Shown here one piece after another: positions 1 to 6,054 of a stretch of DNA of 7,573 bases. Within the stretch, counting starts at the first letter, position 1. Every line of letters starts with the position of its first letter. Made by a program: the position numbers and the translations under genes. Source of the stretch: DAOVRD01 sp964605915 (GTDB taxonomy: Bacteria > Planctomycetota > Brocadiia > SM23-32); the NCBI GenBank assembly GCA_964605915.1, contig CAZSET010000198.1:1-7573 (forward strand). Reading direction: 5' to 3'. Under the pieces are notes generated by a model, which saw only the letters and a list, made by a program, of their open reading frames with translations, ran no database searches and was not told the DNA's origin.

Positions 1-162
1 AGCGAGCTCATCGGCGGACACCTTACCGACACGAACGCCACCTTCCTCGCCCAGGAGCTTGCCGCCCAGGGAATCGAGCTGCTCCACGTCATTCAGGTCG
101 GCGATGATCTGGAAAGACTCAAGCGCATCCTGGCCATGGCCGAGCAGTACGGGCAGTACTGA
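1..162 (+). pseudogene. cinA: Truncated CinA-like N-terminal domain (5' end outside window)
   Basis: Reading frame 1 is open from the window edge to TGA at 160-162 and gives 53 residues. They read SELIGGHLTDTNATFLAQEL, then a stretch with GIELLHV and VGDDLERL. This matches the start of the MoCF_biosynth (molybdopterin-binding-like) domain of CinA, where S/TEL-x-x-G-x-x-x-DTN and VGDD-x-x-R are hallmarks. Only about 10 N-terminal residues should be missing, so the whole protein would be roughly 65 residues, against about 410 for full CinA. It ends (AMAEQYGQY) just before the expected D-L-V-I-x-TGGLGPT segment, and no frame downstream resumes that motif. CinA proteins act in pyridine-nucleotide recycling (NMN deamidase) or ADP-ribose hydrolysis; this remnant would lack those sites. 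Its GC (63% in the first row) is like the right-hand genes and unlike the next gene. Family identity is fairly sure; calling it a pseudogene is inference. Confidence 0.62.
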
Positions 163-334
163 GGACCCAAATGCCCTCGCCGCCCCTCTCTTCTGGCCCG
201 CCTCTCGCGACCACGTGTCCTCTCAGGACGCACCCCGGAAGCTCAGCTCGCCTCGGTGCAGGAACTTGGGGCAGGCCATGCTGGAGGATGCACCCGCGAA
301 CGAGTTCAGCCACACGGTTCGGGCTTGTTCTGCC
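163..334. other. Gene-free stretch between cinA remnant and DUF4062 gene
   Basis: I find no supportable gene here. Short open frames on both strands lack a recognisable protein and a good ribosome site. Two weak inverted repeats are present: GTCCT-CTC-AGGAC at 217-229, and GGTGCA (255-260) paired with TGCACC (289-294). Either could lie in the 3' region of the leftward gene ending at 335, but neither has a T-run on the relevant strand, so I do not call a terminator. No tRNA-like arms or obvious transposon end were seen. Confidence 0.5.
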
Positions 335-2197
335 TCAGTCCTTATCTATGCGCAGTAATACGTCAATCGTCCACACTGATGCTTTGAAGACACTATCCGT
401 GATCTCGCTGAAGAAATAGCCCGGCGGCGTCCTAATCTCGTCCGCCAGACCGTCCGGCAGGCCAAGCTCCACGAGCTTCTTCAACTCGCCTTCGTCGTAT
501 GGCAGGTAGTTGTTCCCTACCCAGATTCTACGCTTTGCCCTCAGCGCTGATCCCGGATACTGTGCCCAGGCCACGCGATGGACGAACAACATCCAAGTGT
601 GTTCCGCATGTTCCGCTTCTAGTGCCGGCAGCTCAGCAGGAAGCTTGCTTGAGACCTCGGCCGGCAGATCCGCCAGCAGCCGCCCAGCGTCCCGCGCCAA
701 CGGCTGGAATCGCTGATAGGAGTCGATGTCTCCGTGGAAGCTGGACGACATCAGCACACCCGGTCGCCGTACCGGTCTCCCGTCTCGCAACTCAAGGCCA
801 GGATGCTGGATGATCAGGCCGGCGAAAGCCACAGCAGACTGTTTGGCCGCATACTTGGGAGGCCCCACCAGCTTCTCCTGCTGGTCATCTGAAGCCTGCA
901 CCATCATATGTGTCAGCCGAGTATTCTCCTCCGCTCCAGAGAGGAATAGGCCTCGCAAGGTCTTGAAAGAGGTAATCCAAAGGGGCTCTTCCACAGTCTT
1001 CGGGCCCTCTGCATGCTCGTCAGATTGTCGAGCAGCGGCTCCTTGCTGGGACTCCCAGTTCCTTATGGCCTTCACAACGGCTAACGCCAAGTCCGATGGA
1101 TGTCGGAACGCTTCCCACACGCGGTCCTCCCCAACCCGCTGACGGAAAGCCAACTGCTTCTCGTACTTGGCGTCCTCCTCACGCAGGTTAGCAGGGAACG
1201 GGAAGCCATCGGCCGCAAGAAACATCAAGCGGGGCCTGTTCTCCTTGACTGCCGTCTCGTACTCCAACTGAGTGACGGATTCCTCACTCCCTTCGGGGCA
1301 GCTTCCGTAGCGATGCCCGACCAACCCGACGAACAGGTCACATTGCCTCACCCTTTCGGGACAGAACTCCCGCGGTTCGGCATCCCTTGCGCCAAAATGC
1401 TCCATGCAGTCGCAGTGATATCCATCAAGGCCTTCAATGGCTTCGCACACTGCACGGCGGTGGTCGCCCAAGTCAAGCGCCGTGGAACTGAGGAACACTG
1501 TTCTAACGTGGCCCCTACCCCTGCCTTCGGCATCCCGCTGCTCAGGAATCCGCTGCTCGTGGCCGCGCAGGTCTTTCTCGATGTCGGCTATCAACGACGC
1601 GACCCAGGCCGCATCCTGTTTGTTCAGCTCAGCCGCTATGCTGCAGAGCGCCTCAAACCCGATGGCCCGTTTGTCCTCCTCGAAGGCCCGCCGGTCCTCC
1701 CACTTCTCACGTCCGGACCATGACCAAGGCGCAATCGCCTCTGCACCCCTGCGGGCAGCGTCGTGGACAGCAGCAAGGCAGGCATACTTCTCGGGCAAGC
1801 TGAGCGTGTGATCACGAGTTGGGGGCAGGAGCTGCGGCAATTCAGGCCTGTTTCTCCCGACCAGATCCGCCGGGCACCAACCCTCGATCTCAATCACTCG
1901 TAGATCCCAGCCCTGCTGGGCAGGCTCATGGACGAGGCGTCTGTAGTACTCCCACTCCCACCCGTCTTCTGGAGGCCCAGCATCCTGGTTCTCCAGACGG
2001 TTGTCACCTTCGACCTTATCCTCGAAGTGGTGCTGCCGGCGTTCGTCCCATTCCTTCTGCTTCTCGTACCTCGCGTCATACTCTTCGAACCGGGCTTTGA
2101 CCATCTCGCGGAATCTCGGCATCACGTCATACTTCTGGATAAGGCTGCGAATGCGCAACCCCAGGTCGTTGATCCATTCTGGCACGTTTTCGTCCAT
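335..2197 (-). CDS. DUF4062 domain protein with unrecognised N- and C-terminal regions
   Basis: The gene encodes 620 residues, ATG at 2197-2195 and TGA at 337-335. AGAAGG (minus strand, 2211-2206) lies 8 bases before the ATG and supports this start. Residues 231 to about 330 are a clear DUF4062 domain: VRTVFLSST at the start, DLGDHRRAV, the MEHFGARD loop, CDLFVGLVGHRYG around 286-298, and TQLEYETAV at 309-317. DUF4062 has a Rossmann-like fold and in other proteins often sits before NACHT/STAND ATPase, TPR or WD40 parts. Here there is no Walker A GxxxxGK[ST] anywhere. Residues 1-230 are charged, with a helical, coiled-coil-like stretch near 28-60. Residues 390-620 match nothing I recognise. 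There is no signal peptide or clear membrane helix, so it is probably cytosolic. Sampled rows are about 47-60% GC, well below the genes to the right, which suggests horizontal transfer. A role in defence or nucleotide signalling is possible, but the function is unknown. Confidence 0.85.
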   Translation of the reverse strand: MDENVPEWINDLGLRIRSLIQKYDVMPRFREMVKARFEEYDARYEKQKEWDERRQHHFEDKVEGDNRLENQDAGPPEDGWEWEYYRRLVHEPAQQGWDLRVIEIEGWCPADLVGRNRPELPQLLPPTRDHTLSLPEKYACLAAVHDAARRGAEAIAPWSWSGREKWEDRRAFEEDKRAIGFEALCSIAAELNKQDAAWVASLIADIEKDLRGHEQRIPEQRDAEGRGRGHVRTVFLSSTALDLGDHRRAVCEAIEGLDGYHCDCMEHFGARDAEPREFCPERVRQCDLFVGLVGHRYGSCPEGSEESVTQLEYETAVKENRPRLMFLAADGFPFPANLREEDAKYEKQLAFRQRVGEDRVWEAFRHPSDLALAVVKAIRNWESQQGAAARQSDEHAEGPKTVEEPLWITSFKTLRGLFLSGAEENTRLTHMMVQASDDQQEKLVGPPKYAAKQSAVAFAGLIIQHPGLELRDGRPVRRPGVLMSSSFHGDIDSYQRFQPLARDAGRLLADLPAEVSSKLPAELPALEAEHAEHTWMLFVHRVAWAQYPGSALRAKRRIWVGNNYLPYDEGELKKLVELGLPDGLADEIRTPPGYFFSEITDSVFKASVWTIDVLLRIDKD

Positions 2198-2422
2198 GCT
2201 GAGCGCCTTCTAGATCATCCCCTCAACTGCGCCAGTTTTGCTTGAAGAATGGTGGCGGCCGTTCTGCACCCAGAGTTCCCGATGAAAAGAGAACGAGCGC
2301 CATCCCCATTTGCGCTGTAGGATTGTATCACTTCATGTCGGTACTCGCCAGCATTGACCAGGGCCGAGTAAGCGCAGCTGCGGGGCCGCCGCACGGCAGA
2401 AGAGCCGGATGCCATGCTGCCG
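2198..2422. other. Intergenic region with GC step upstream of DUF4062 gene
   Basis: This 225-base gap separates the enolase-superfamily stop from the DUF4062 start on the minus strand. GC is 57% at 2221-2280, 48% at 2281-2340 and 70% at 2341-2400, so the composition changes at about 2340. A perfect 10-base palindrome, CGCAGCTGCG, lies at 2373-2382. A minus-strand open frame of 66 codons (ATG at 2415, stop TGA at 2217-2215) fits between the two genes. It has no clear Shine-Dalgarno sequence and no family I recognise, so I do not call it a gene. The gap is long enough to hold a separate promoter for the DUF4062 gene. Confidence 0.5.
2322..2327 (-). promoter_or_regulatory. Possible -10 element for the DUF4062 gene
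   Basis: On the minus strand the hexamer TACAAT matches TATAAT at five of six bases and lies about 125 bases before the DUF4062 ATG, in AT-richer DNA. The hexamer 17 bases upstream (TGGCGA) is a poor -35. This is only a candidate; a separate promoter is plausible because the upstream gene ends more than 220 bases away. Confidence 0.22.
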
Positions 2423-2423
2423 T
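2393..2423 (-). terminator. Inverted repeat at the 3' end of the enolase-superfamily gene
   Basis: ACGGCAG and CTGCCGT (2393-2399 and 2417-2423) form a perfect 7-bp stem with a 17-base loop. The stem begins at the last base of the minus-strand stop codon. No T-run follows, so it is not a standard intrinsic terminator; it could protect the 3' end or be chance. Its position directly after the stop is the main support. Confidence 0.28.
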
Positions 2424-3550
2424 CATTGTGCCTCGAAGGTGCGGCGCTGGTCCCATAGCCAAGTCTCGCTGGCGAAGCCGGTCTGCCGGAAGTGCTCCAG
2501 CCGCTCGCGGTCCAGGTCGATCCCCAGCCCCGGCCCGGTCGGCACGGGCAGGCAGCCGTCCGCGTCGAGCTTGAACGGAGGATCGATGAGCTCCTCGACC
2601 AGCGGGTTGCCCACGTTGAACTCCACGAAGGAGCGCGTGTGGAGCGACGAGACCAGGTGCGCGTCCGCCGCCACGCCGACGGCCGTGTTCCACCCGTGGG
2701 GCACCACCTCGATGCCATGCGGCTCGGCAAGCCAGGCGATGCGCCGCGTTTCGGACAGCCCGCCCACCTTGGTCACGTCCGGCTGGGCGATGTCCATCGC
2801 GCGGCGCTCGAAGTAGGGGACGAAGGACTGCCTGCGCGTGAGCACCTCGCCGTGGGCGATCTTCACCGGCGAGGCGTCCGTCAGGCGGGCGTAGCCTTCA
2901 AGGTCGTCCGGCTCGAGCGGTTCCTCGAACCAGTAGACGCCGTAGTCGGCCAACATGCGGGCGCGCTCGAGCGCGTCCTTCAGCCTGAGGGGCCAGTACG
3001 GGTAGCTGCCGCCGGCGTCTATCAGCAGCGCAGTGTCGTCGCCTGCGGCTTCGCGCGCCACACGGATCAGTTCCCTGTCCTGGGCCGGGCTTTGCTGGCC
3101 GAACGGCTCCCAGCCGAGCTTGATGGCCCGGAAGCCCCGCTTGCGTATTTCGGCAATGCGCTCCGGCAGCGTCTTGACGGGGTCGAACAGGACGGAAGCG
3201 TAGGCGGGCACCGACTCGTGGTAACGCCCGCCCAGCAGCACGGAGACCGGCTGACCTGCGGCCCGGCCGGCCAGGTCCCATAGGGCAATGTTAATGCCGC
3301 TGATCGCGTGCGTCATCGCGCCGCCGCGTCCGAACCAGTACGTGATCTGGTGGAGCTTCTCCGTGACGCGCTCGATCTCCAGCGGGTTCTCGTTGACGAC
3401 GAACTTCTTGAGCCACTCCAACGCGCCGAGGCACTGAGGCCTGCTGGAGAACGCGGCACCCCATCCGCTCAATCCCTCGTCGGTGTGCAGCTCGATGAAG
3501 ACGTGGCGCAGCACGTCGGGCGTGTAGACGGTCCAGTCGGTGATCTTCAT
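2423..3550 (-). CDS. Mandelate racemase/muconate lactonizing-type enolase-superfamily enzyme, probable sugar-acid dehydratase or epimerase
   Basis: The protein is 375 residues, the usual length, starting at ATG 3550 with GGAG (minus strand, 3561-3558) seven bases upstream. The N-terminal capping domain (about 1-125) is followed by the beta/alpha barrel. Magnesium ligands are visible as D178 in LIDAGG, the EEP motif (E209/E210) in WFEEPLEPDD, and E235 in IAHGE. D258 (QPDVTKVGG) and H285 (VVPHGW) lie 27 residues apart, the spacing of the Asp270-His297 dyad in mandelate racemase. This puts it in the mandelate-racemase subgroup, whose members take a proton from the alpha carbon of a carboxylate. 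K144 in AIKLGW fits the first Lys of the KxK motif, but the second position is Gly. It is probably cytosolic. It is divergent from the creatininase-deacylase operon and likely works on a sugar acid from the same catabolic route. Family sure, substrate unknown. Confidence 0.92.
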   Translation of the reverse strand: MKITDWTVYTPDVLRHVFIELHTDEGLSGWGAAFSSRPQCLGALEWLKKFVVNENPLEIERVTEKLHQITYWFGRGGAMTHAISGINIALWDLAGRAAGQPVSVLLGGRYHESVPAYASVLFDPVKTLPERIAEIRKRGFRAIKLGWEPFGQQSPAQDRELIRVAREAAGDDTALLIDAGGSYPYWPLRLKDALERARMLADYGVYWFEEPLEPDDLEGYARLTDASPVKIAHGEVLTRRQSFVPYFERRAMDIAQPDVTKVGGLSETRRIAWLAEPHGIEVVPHGWNTAVGVAADAHLVSSLHTRSFVEFNVGNPLVEELIDPPFKLDADGCLPVPTGPGLGIDLDRERLEHFRQTGFASETWLWDQRRTFEAQ

Positions 3551-3589
3551 GATGTCTCTCCGTTCGGGAATCGGTCTCGGCAGGCGGCC

Positions 3590-3618
3590 ATCTTACGCCC
3601 GGCCCCGGGCCCGTGCAA
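3590..3618 (-). promoter_or_regulatory. Candidate promoter of the enolase-superfamily gene
   Basis: On the minus strand TTGCAC (3618-3613) and TAAGAT (3595-3590) are separated by exactly 17 bases. The -10 matches consensus at four of six positions and the -35 at three, with its TTG intact. The -10 lies about 40 bases before the ATG and is followed by GG, like the TATAATGG on the opposite strand. Position and spacing are good but the match is modest. Confidence 0.38.
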
Positions 3619-3657
3619 CCGGCGCCGGCGTTCCCTCGCGGAGAGCGGCGCGCCCGG

Positions 3658-3663
3658 TATAAT
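3658..3663 (+). promoter_or_regulatory. Perfect -10 hexamer upstream of the creatininase-family gene
   Basis: TATAAT occurs inside a very GC-rich stretch, 47 bases before the ATG at 3711. Such a match is unlikely by chance in this composition and its position suits a promoter for the rightward operon. I find no good -35 at 16-18 bases; TTCCCT at 3631-3636 is too far (21 bases). An activator or an unusual -35 may be involved. Confidence 0.55.
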
Positions 3664-3710
3664 GGCTCGGTTCCGTCCTCCGAAACTTCCCGAGTGGGAG
3701 AGGCCGTTCC

Positions 3711-4511
3711 ATGGCTGAAGACAGGTCGTACTACTACGACAAGCTGAGCTGGCCGGAGATCAAGGAAGCCGTTGCGCAGAGGCGCGTGATCCTACTGCCC
3801 GTCGGCTCGACCGAGCAGCATGGCCCCCACCTGCCCCTGGACGTGGACAACTTCCTTTGCCAGAGCGTTTGCGAGGGCGCGCTCCGTCTGGCGCCGGACG
3901 ACGCGTTGCTCATGCCCCCGCTGAGCTACGGCTTCAACTGGCACCACATCGACTTTCCCGGCACGATCGGCATCGCGTGGGACACCTACGTGCGTTTCCT
4001 GCTGGACATCGTGCGGAGCGTGGCCCACCACGGGTTCAGGAAGGTGCTGATCGTGAACGGGCACGGCTCGAACAGGCCGCTGGTCGAGGTCGTCGCGCGA
4101 CAGGCCACCATGGACAACGACGTCATCTGCGCCGCGTTCAGCTACTTCGAGCTGGTCAAGGACGTGGTGGGGGAGGTGCGCGAGTCGCCGAAGGGCTGGG
4201 TGGCCCACGCCGACGAGACCGAAACGTCCATGTACCTCTACCTGCGACCGGAAGGGGTGCGCAGAGAGCTAGCCGCTCCCGAGAACGACATGCTGCCGTC
4301 GGAGTTCTGGTGGCAGGACCTCCAGGAAGGCGGCAAGATCGGCATGATGGAATGGTGGAGCACGTTCAGCCACACCGGAGTTCTCGGCGACCCGACACTC
4401 GCCTCTGCCGAGAAAGGCGAAGTGCTCTACCAGGCGGCCACGAAGGAGCTGGCCAGGCTGATCCGCGAGTTCAAGGATAGGCCCATCCGGCCGCGTGAAG
4501 ACCATCACTGA
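3711..4511 (+). CDS. Creatininase-family metal-dependent amidohydrolase
   Basis: The protein is 266 residues, near the usual 240-270 of the family. ATG 3711 follows GGGAGAGG (3696-3703) at seven bases. Family signatures are clear: ILLPVGSTEQHGPHLPLDVD at 27-46, with likely metal ligands E35, H37 and D46; YGFNWHHIDFPGT around 73-85; VLIVNGHGSN at 112-121, with H118; and HADETETS at 166-173. In creatininase the motif after the NGH is YEN, giving a second-metal Glu; here it is GSN, so this is not creatininase itself and metal site two must differ. Family members hydrolyse creatinine, formamides in flavin and deazaflavin biosynthesis, and other small amides, and one processes the mycofactocin precursor peptide. 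No riboflavin or mycofactocin genes are nearby. It is followed 33 bases later by a D-aminoacylase, which suggests stepwise breakdown of an amide- or acyl-bearing compound. Cytosolic; exact substrate unknown. Confidence 0.92.
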   Translation: MAEDRSYYYDKLSWPEIKEAVAQRRVILLPVGSTEQHGPHLPLDVDNFLCQSVCEGALRLAPDDALLMPPLSYGFNWHHIDFPGTIGIAWDTYVRFLLDIVRSVAHHGFRKVLIVNGHGSNRPLVEVVARQATMDNDVICAAFSYFELVKDVVGEVRESPKGWVAHADETETSMYLYLRPEGVRRELAAPENDMLPSEFWWQDLQEGGKIGMMEWWSTFSHTGVLGDPTLASAEKGEVLYQAATKELARLIREFKDRPIRPREDHH

Positions 4512-4544
4512 TCCCCGTGTGTTCGCACAAGGGAGAGGCGTGTC

Positions 4545-6029
4545 ATGCTGGATTTGCTGATCGAGAACGCGGAGGTTTACGACGGCACGGGCAGCCCGTG
4601 GTACCTGGCGTCTGTGGGGATCAAGGGCGACCGCATCGCATCCATAGGTGGCGCGAAGCCAAGGGCCCGCAAGACGATGCGGGCAGCGGGCCTAGCGCTC
4701 TGCCCGGGCTTCGTGGACGTGCACGCACACTCGCAAGGCATCGTCAAGAGCCCGACTGCTGCGAACTTCCTCCGGCAGGGCATCACGACCACCGTCTCAG
4801 GCAACTGCGGCGGCTCCAACCTGCCGGTGGGGAAGTGGCTGAAGAAGGTCGAGGCCGCCGGGCCCGCCATCAACTACGCCACGCTCGTGGGCCACGGCAC
4901 CGTGCGCCACCGGGTGATGGGCATGGCGGGGCGCAGGCCCACGCGCAAGGAGCTGCGCGCGATGTGCCGGCTGGTCGAGGGGGCCATGCGCGAGGGTGCG
5001 GTGGGCATGTCGACCGGTCTGTTCTACGTGCCGGGCTCCTACGCGGAGGTGGGCGAGCTGGTCGCGCTCTCGAAGGTGGTCGCTCAGCACGGCGGCCTCT
5101 ATGCCAGTCACAAGCGCAGCGCCGGGGGCAAGGTGTTCGAGGCCATTGAGGAGGCAGCCGCTATCGGTCGCGAAGCGCGCCTGCCCATCGAGATATCCCA
5201 CCTGAAGGTGCTGCACCGGCATGGTCGCACCCGGAGGGACCGCGTCGCGCGCGTGCTGGAAGCCATCGAGGGGCACCGCCGGGAAGGGGTCGAGATGACG
5301 TTCGACGTTCACCCCTACGACGCGACCAACACGGGCCTGTCGGCCGTGGCCATTCCGCCCCGCATCTCGATGGACGGCAAGCTGACGGAGCGCCTGCAGG
5401 ACAACGCCCTGCGGCGGCGCATCCGCGACGAAGTGGCCGGCAAGATCGCCTGGATCGGCGGGCCGGGCAAGGTCGTCCTCTGCACGTTCGAGCGGGACAG
5501 AGCACTGGAGGGCAAGTCGCTGGCCCAGATCGCACGGGCGCGCAAGCGCAGCGCCGTCGACACGGCCATGGACCTGATCGTCGAGGGCGACCCGTCGTGT
5601 GTATTCCACGCGCTGCGGCCGGCGGATGTCCGGCAAGTCGTTGCGCATGAACTCTCGATGATCGCCACCGATGGCCACGTGGTCCTGCCCGACGAGGCGG
5701 TCGCGCACCCGCGCAACTGCGGCACCTTCCCGCGCGTCATCCGGGAGTACGTCCGCGAGCGGAAGCTACTCAGTCTGCCCGAGGCCATCCGCAAGATGAC
5801 CTCGCTGCCGGCCCGGAAGTTCGGCATTCGCGACAGAGGCCTGCTCGCCGTCGGCGCGAAGGCGGACCTCGTGCTGTTCGACCCCGAGACGATATCGGAG
5901 CGGGCCACCTACGAGGAGCCGCTCCGGCCGCCCGAAGGCATCCGGGCCGTGATCGTCAACGGCCACGTCGCGTTGAGGAACGGACGGCTCTCGCGCACGC
6001 GTGCGGGCCAGGTCATCAGGCGGAGGTAG
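4545..6029 (+). CDS. N-acyl-D-amino-acid deacylase (D-aminoacylase) family, amidohydrolase superfamily
   Basis: The protein is 494 residues, close to characterised D-aminoacylases (about 480). ATG 4545 follows GGGAGAGG (4531-4538) at six bases, the same ribosome site as the previous gene. A small N-terminal beta segment (LIENAEVYDGTGSPWY) leads into the metal barrel. HAH at 60-62 is in PGFVDVHAHSQ, C88 is in GITTTVSGNCGGS, H189 is in YASHKRS, H219 is in IEISHLKV and D376 is in MIATDGH. These correspond to His67, His69, Cys96, His220, His250 and Asp366 of the Alcaligenes enzyme, and the H189-H219 spacing of 30 matches. HPRNCGTFPRV (388-398) and GAKADLVLFDP (437-447) complete the family pattern. 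The expected reaction is removal of the acyl group from an N-acyl-D-amino acid or a related N-acyl compound. There is no signal peptide, so it is cytosolic. All key residues are present and the enzyme should be active; many relatives have other N-acyl or cyclic amide substrates. Confidence 0.93.
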   Translation: MLDLLIENAEVYDGTGSPWYLASVGIKGDRIASIGGAKPRARKTMRAAGLALCPGFVDVHAHSQGIVKSPTAANFLRQGITTTVSGNCGGSNLPVGKWLKKVEAAGPAINYATLVGHGTVRHRVMGMAGRRPTRKELRAMCRLVEGAMREGAVGMSTGLFYVPGSYAEVGELVALSKVVAQHGGLYASHKRSAGGKVFEAIEEAAAIGREARLPIEISHLKVLHRHGRTRRDRVARVLEAIEGHRREGVEMTFDVHPYDATNTGLSAVAIPPRISMDGKLTERLQDNALRRRIRDEVAGKIAWIGGPGKVVLCTFERDRALEGKSLAQIARARKRSAVDTAMDLIVEGDPSCVFHALRPADVRQVVAHELSMIATDGHVVLPDEAVAHPRNCGTFPRVIREYVRERKLLSLPEAIRKMTSLPARKFGIRDRGLLAVGAKADLVLFDPETISERATYEEPLRPPEGIRAVIVNGHVALRNGRLSRTRAGQVIRRR

Positions 6030-6054
6030 CCGCCGATGGAAGGCGGCGCAGCAA

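Noticed and set aside
1100..1723. Long open frame on the plus strand opposite the DUF4062 gene (207 codons)
   Set aside because: It is antisense to a gene with a clear domain, and its product shows no recognisable motif.
335..2197. STAND/NACHT-type immune ATPase
   Set aside because: No Walker A GxxxxGK[ST] anywhere in the protein; only the DUF4062 domain supports a link to such systems.
2215..2415. 66-codon minus-strand open frame between the enolase-superfamily and DUF4062 genes
   Set aside because: No clear ribosome site and no family recognised; the frame also runs upstream through the enolase gene as a shadow, so its openness is weak evidence.
2423..3550. N-acylamino acid racemase acting with the D-aminoacylase
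   Set aside because: Attractive by context, but that enzyme group uses two catalytic lysines including the second Lys of KxK; here that position is Gly and the mandelate-racemase Asp-His dyad is present instead.
6001..6054. GTG 6001 as the start of the BNR gene
   Set aside because: It overlaps the deacylase and puts a basic, Gly/Ser-rich stretch before the signal peptide; ATG 6055 gives a normal signal peptide.
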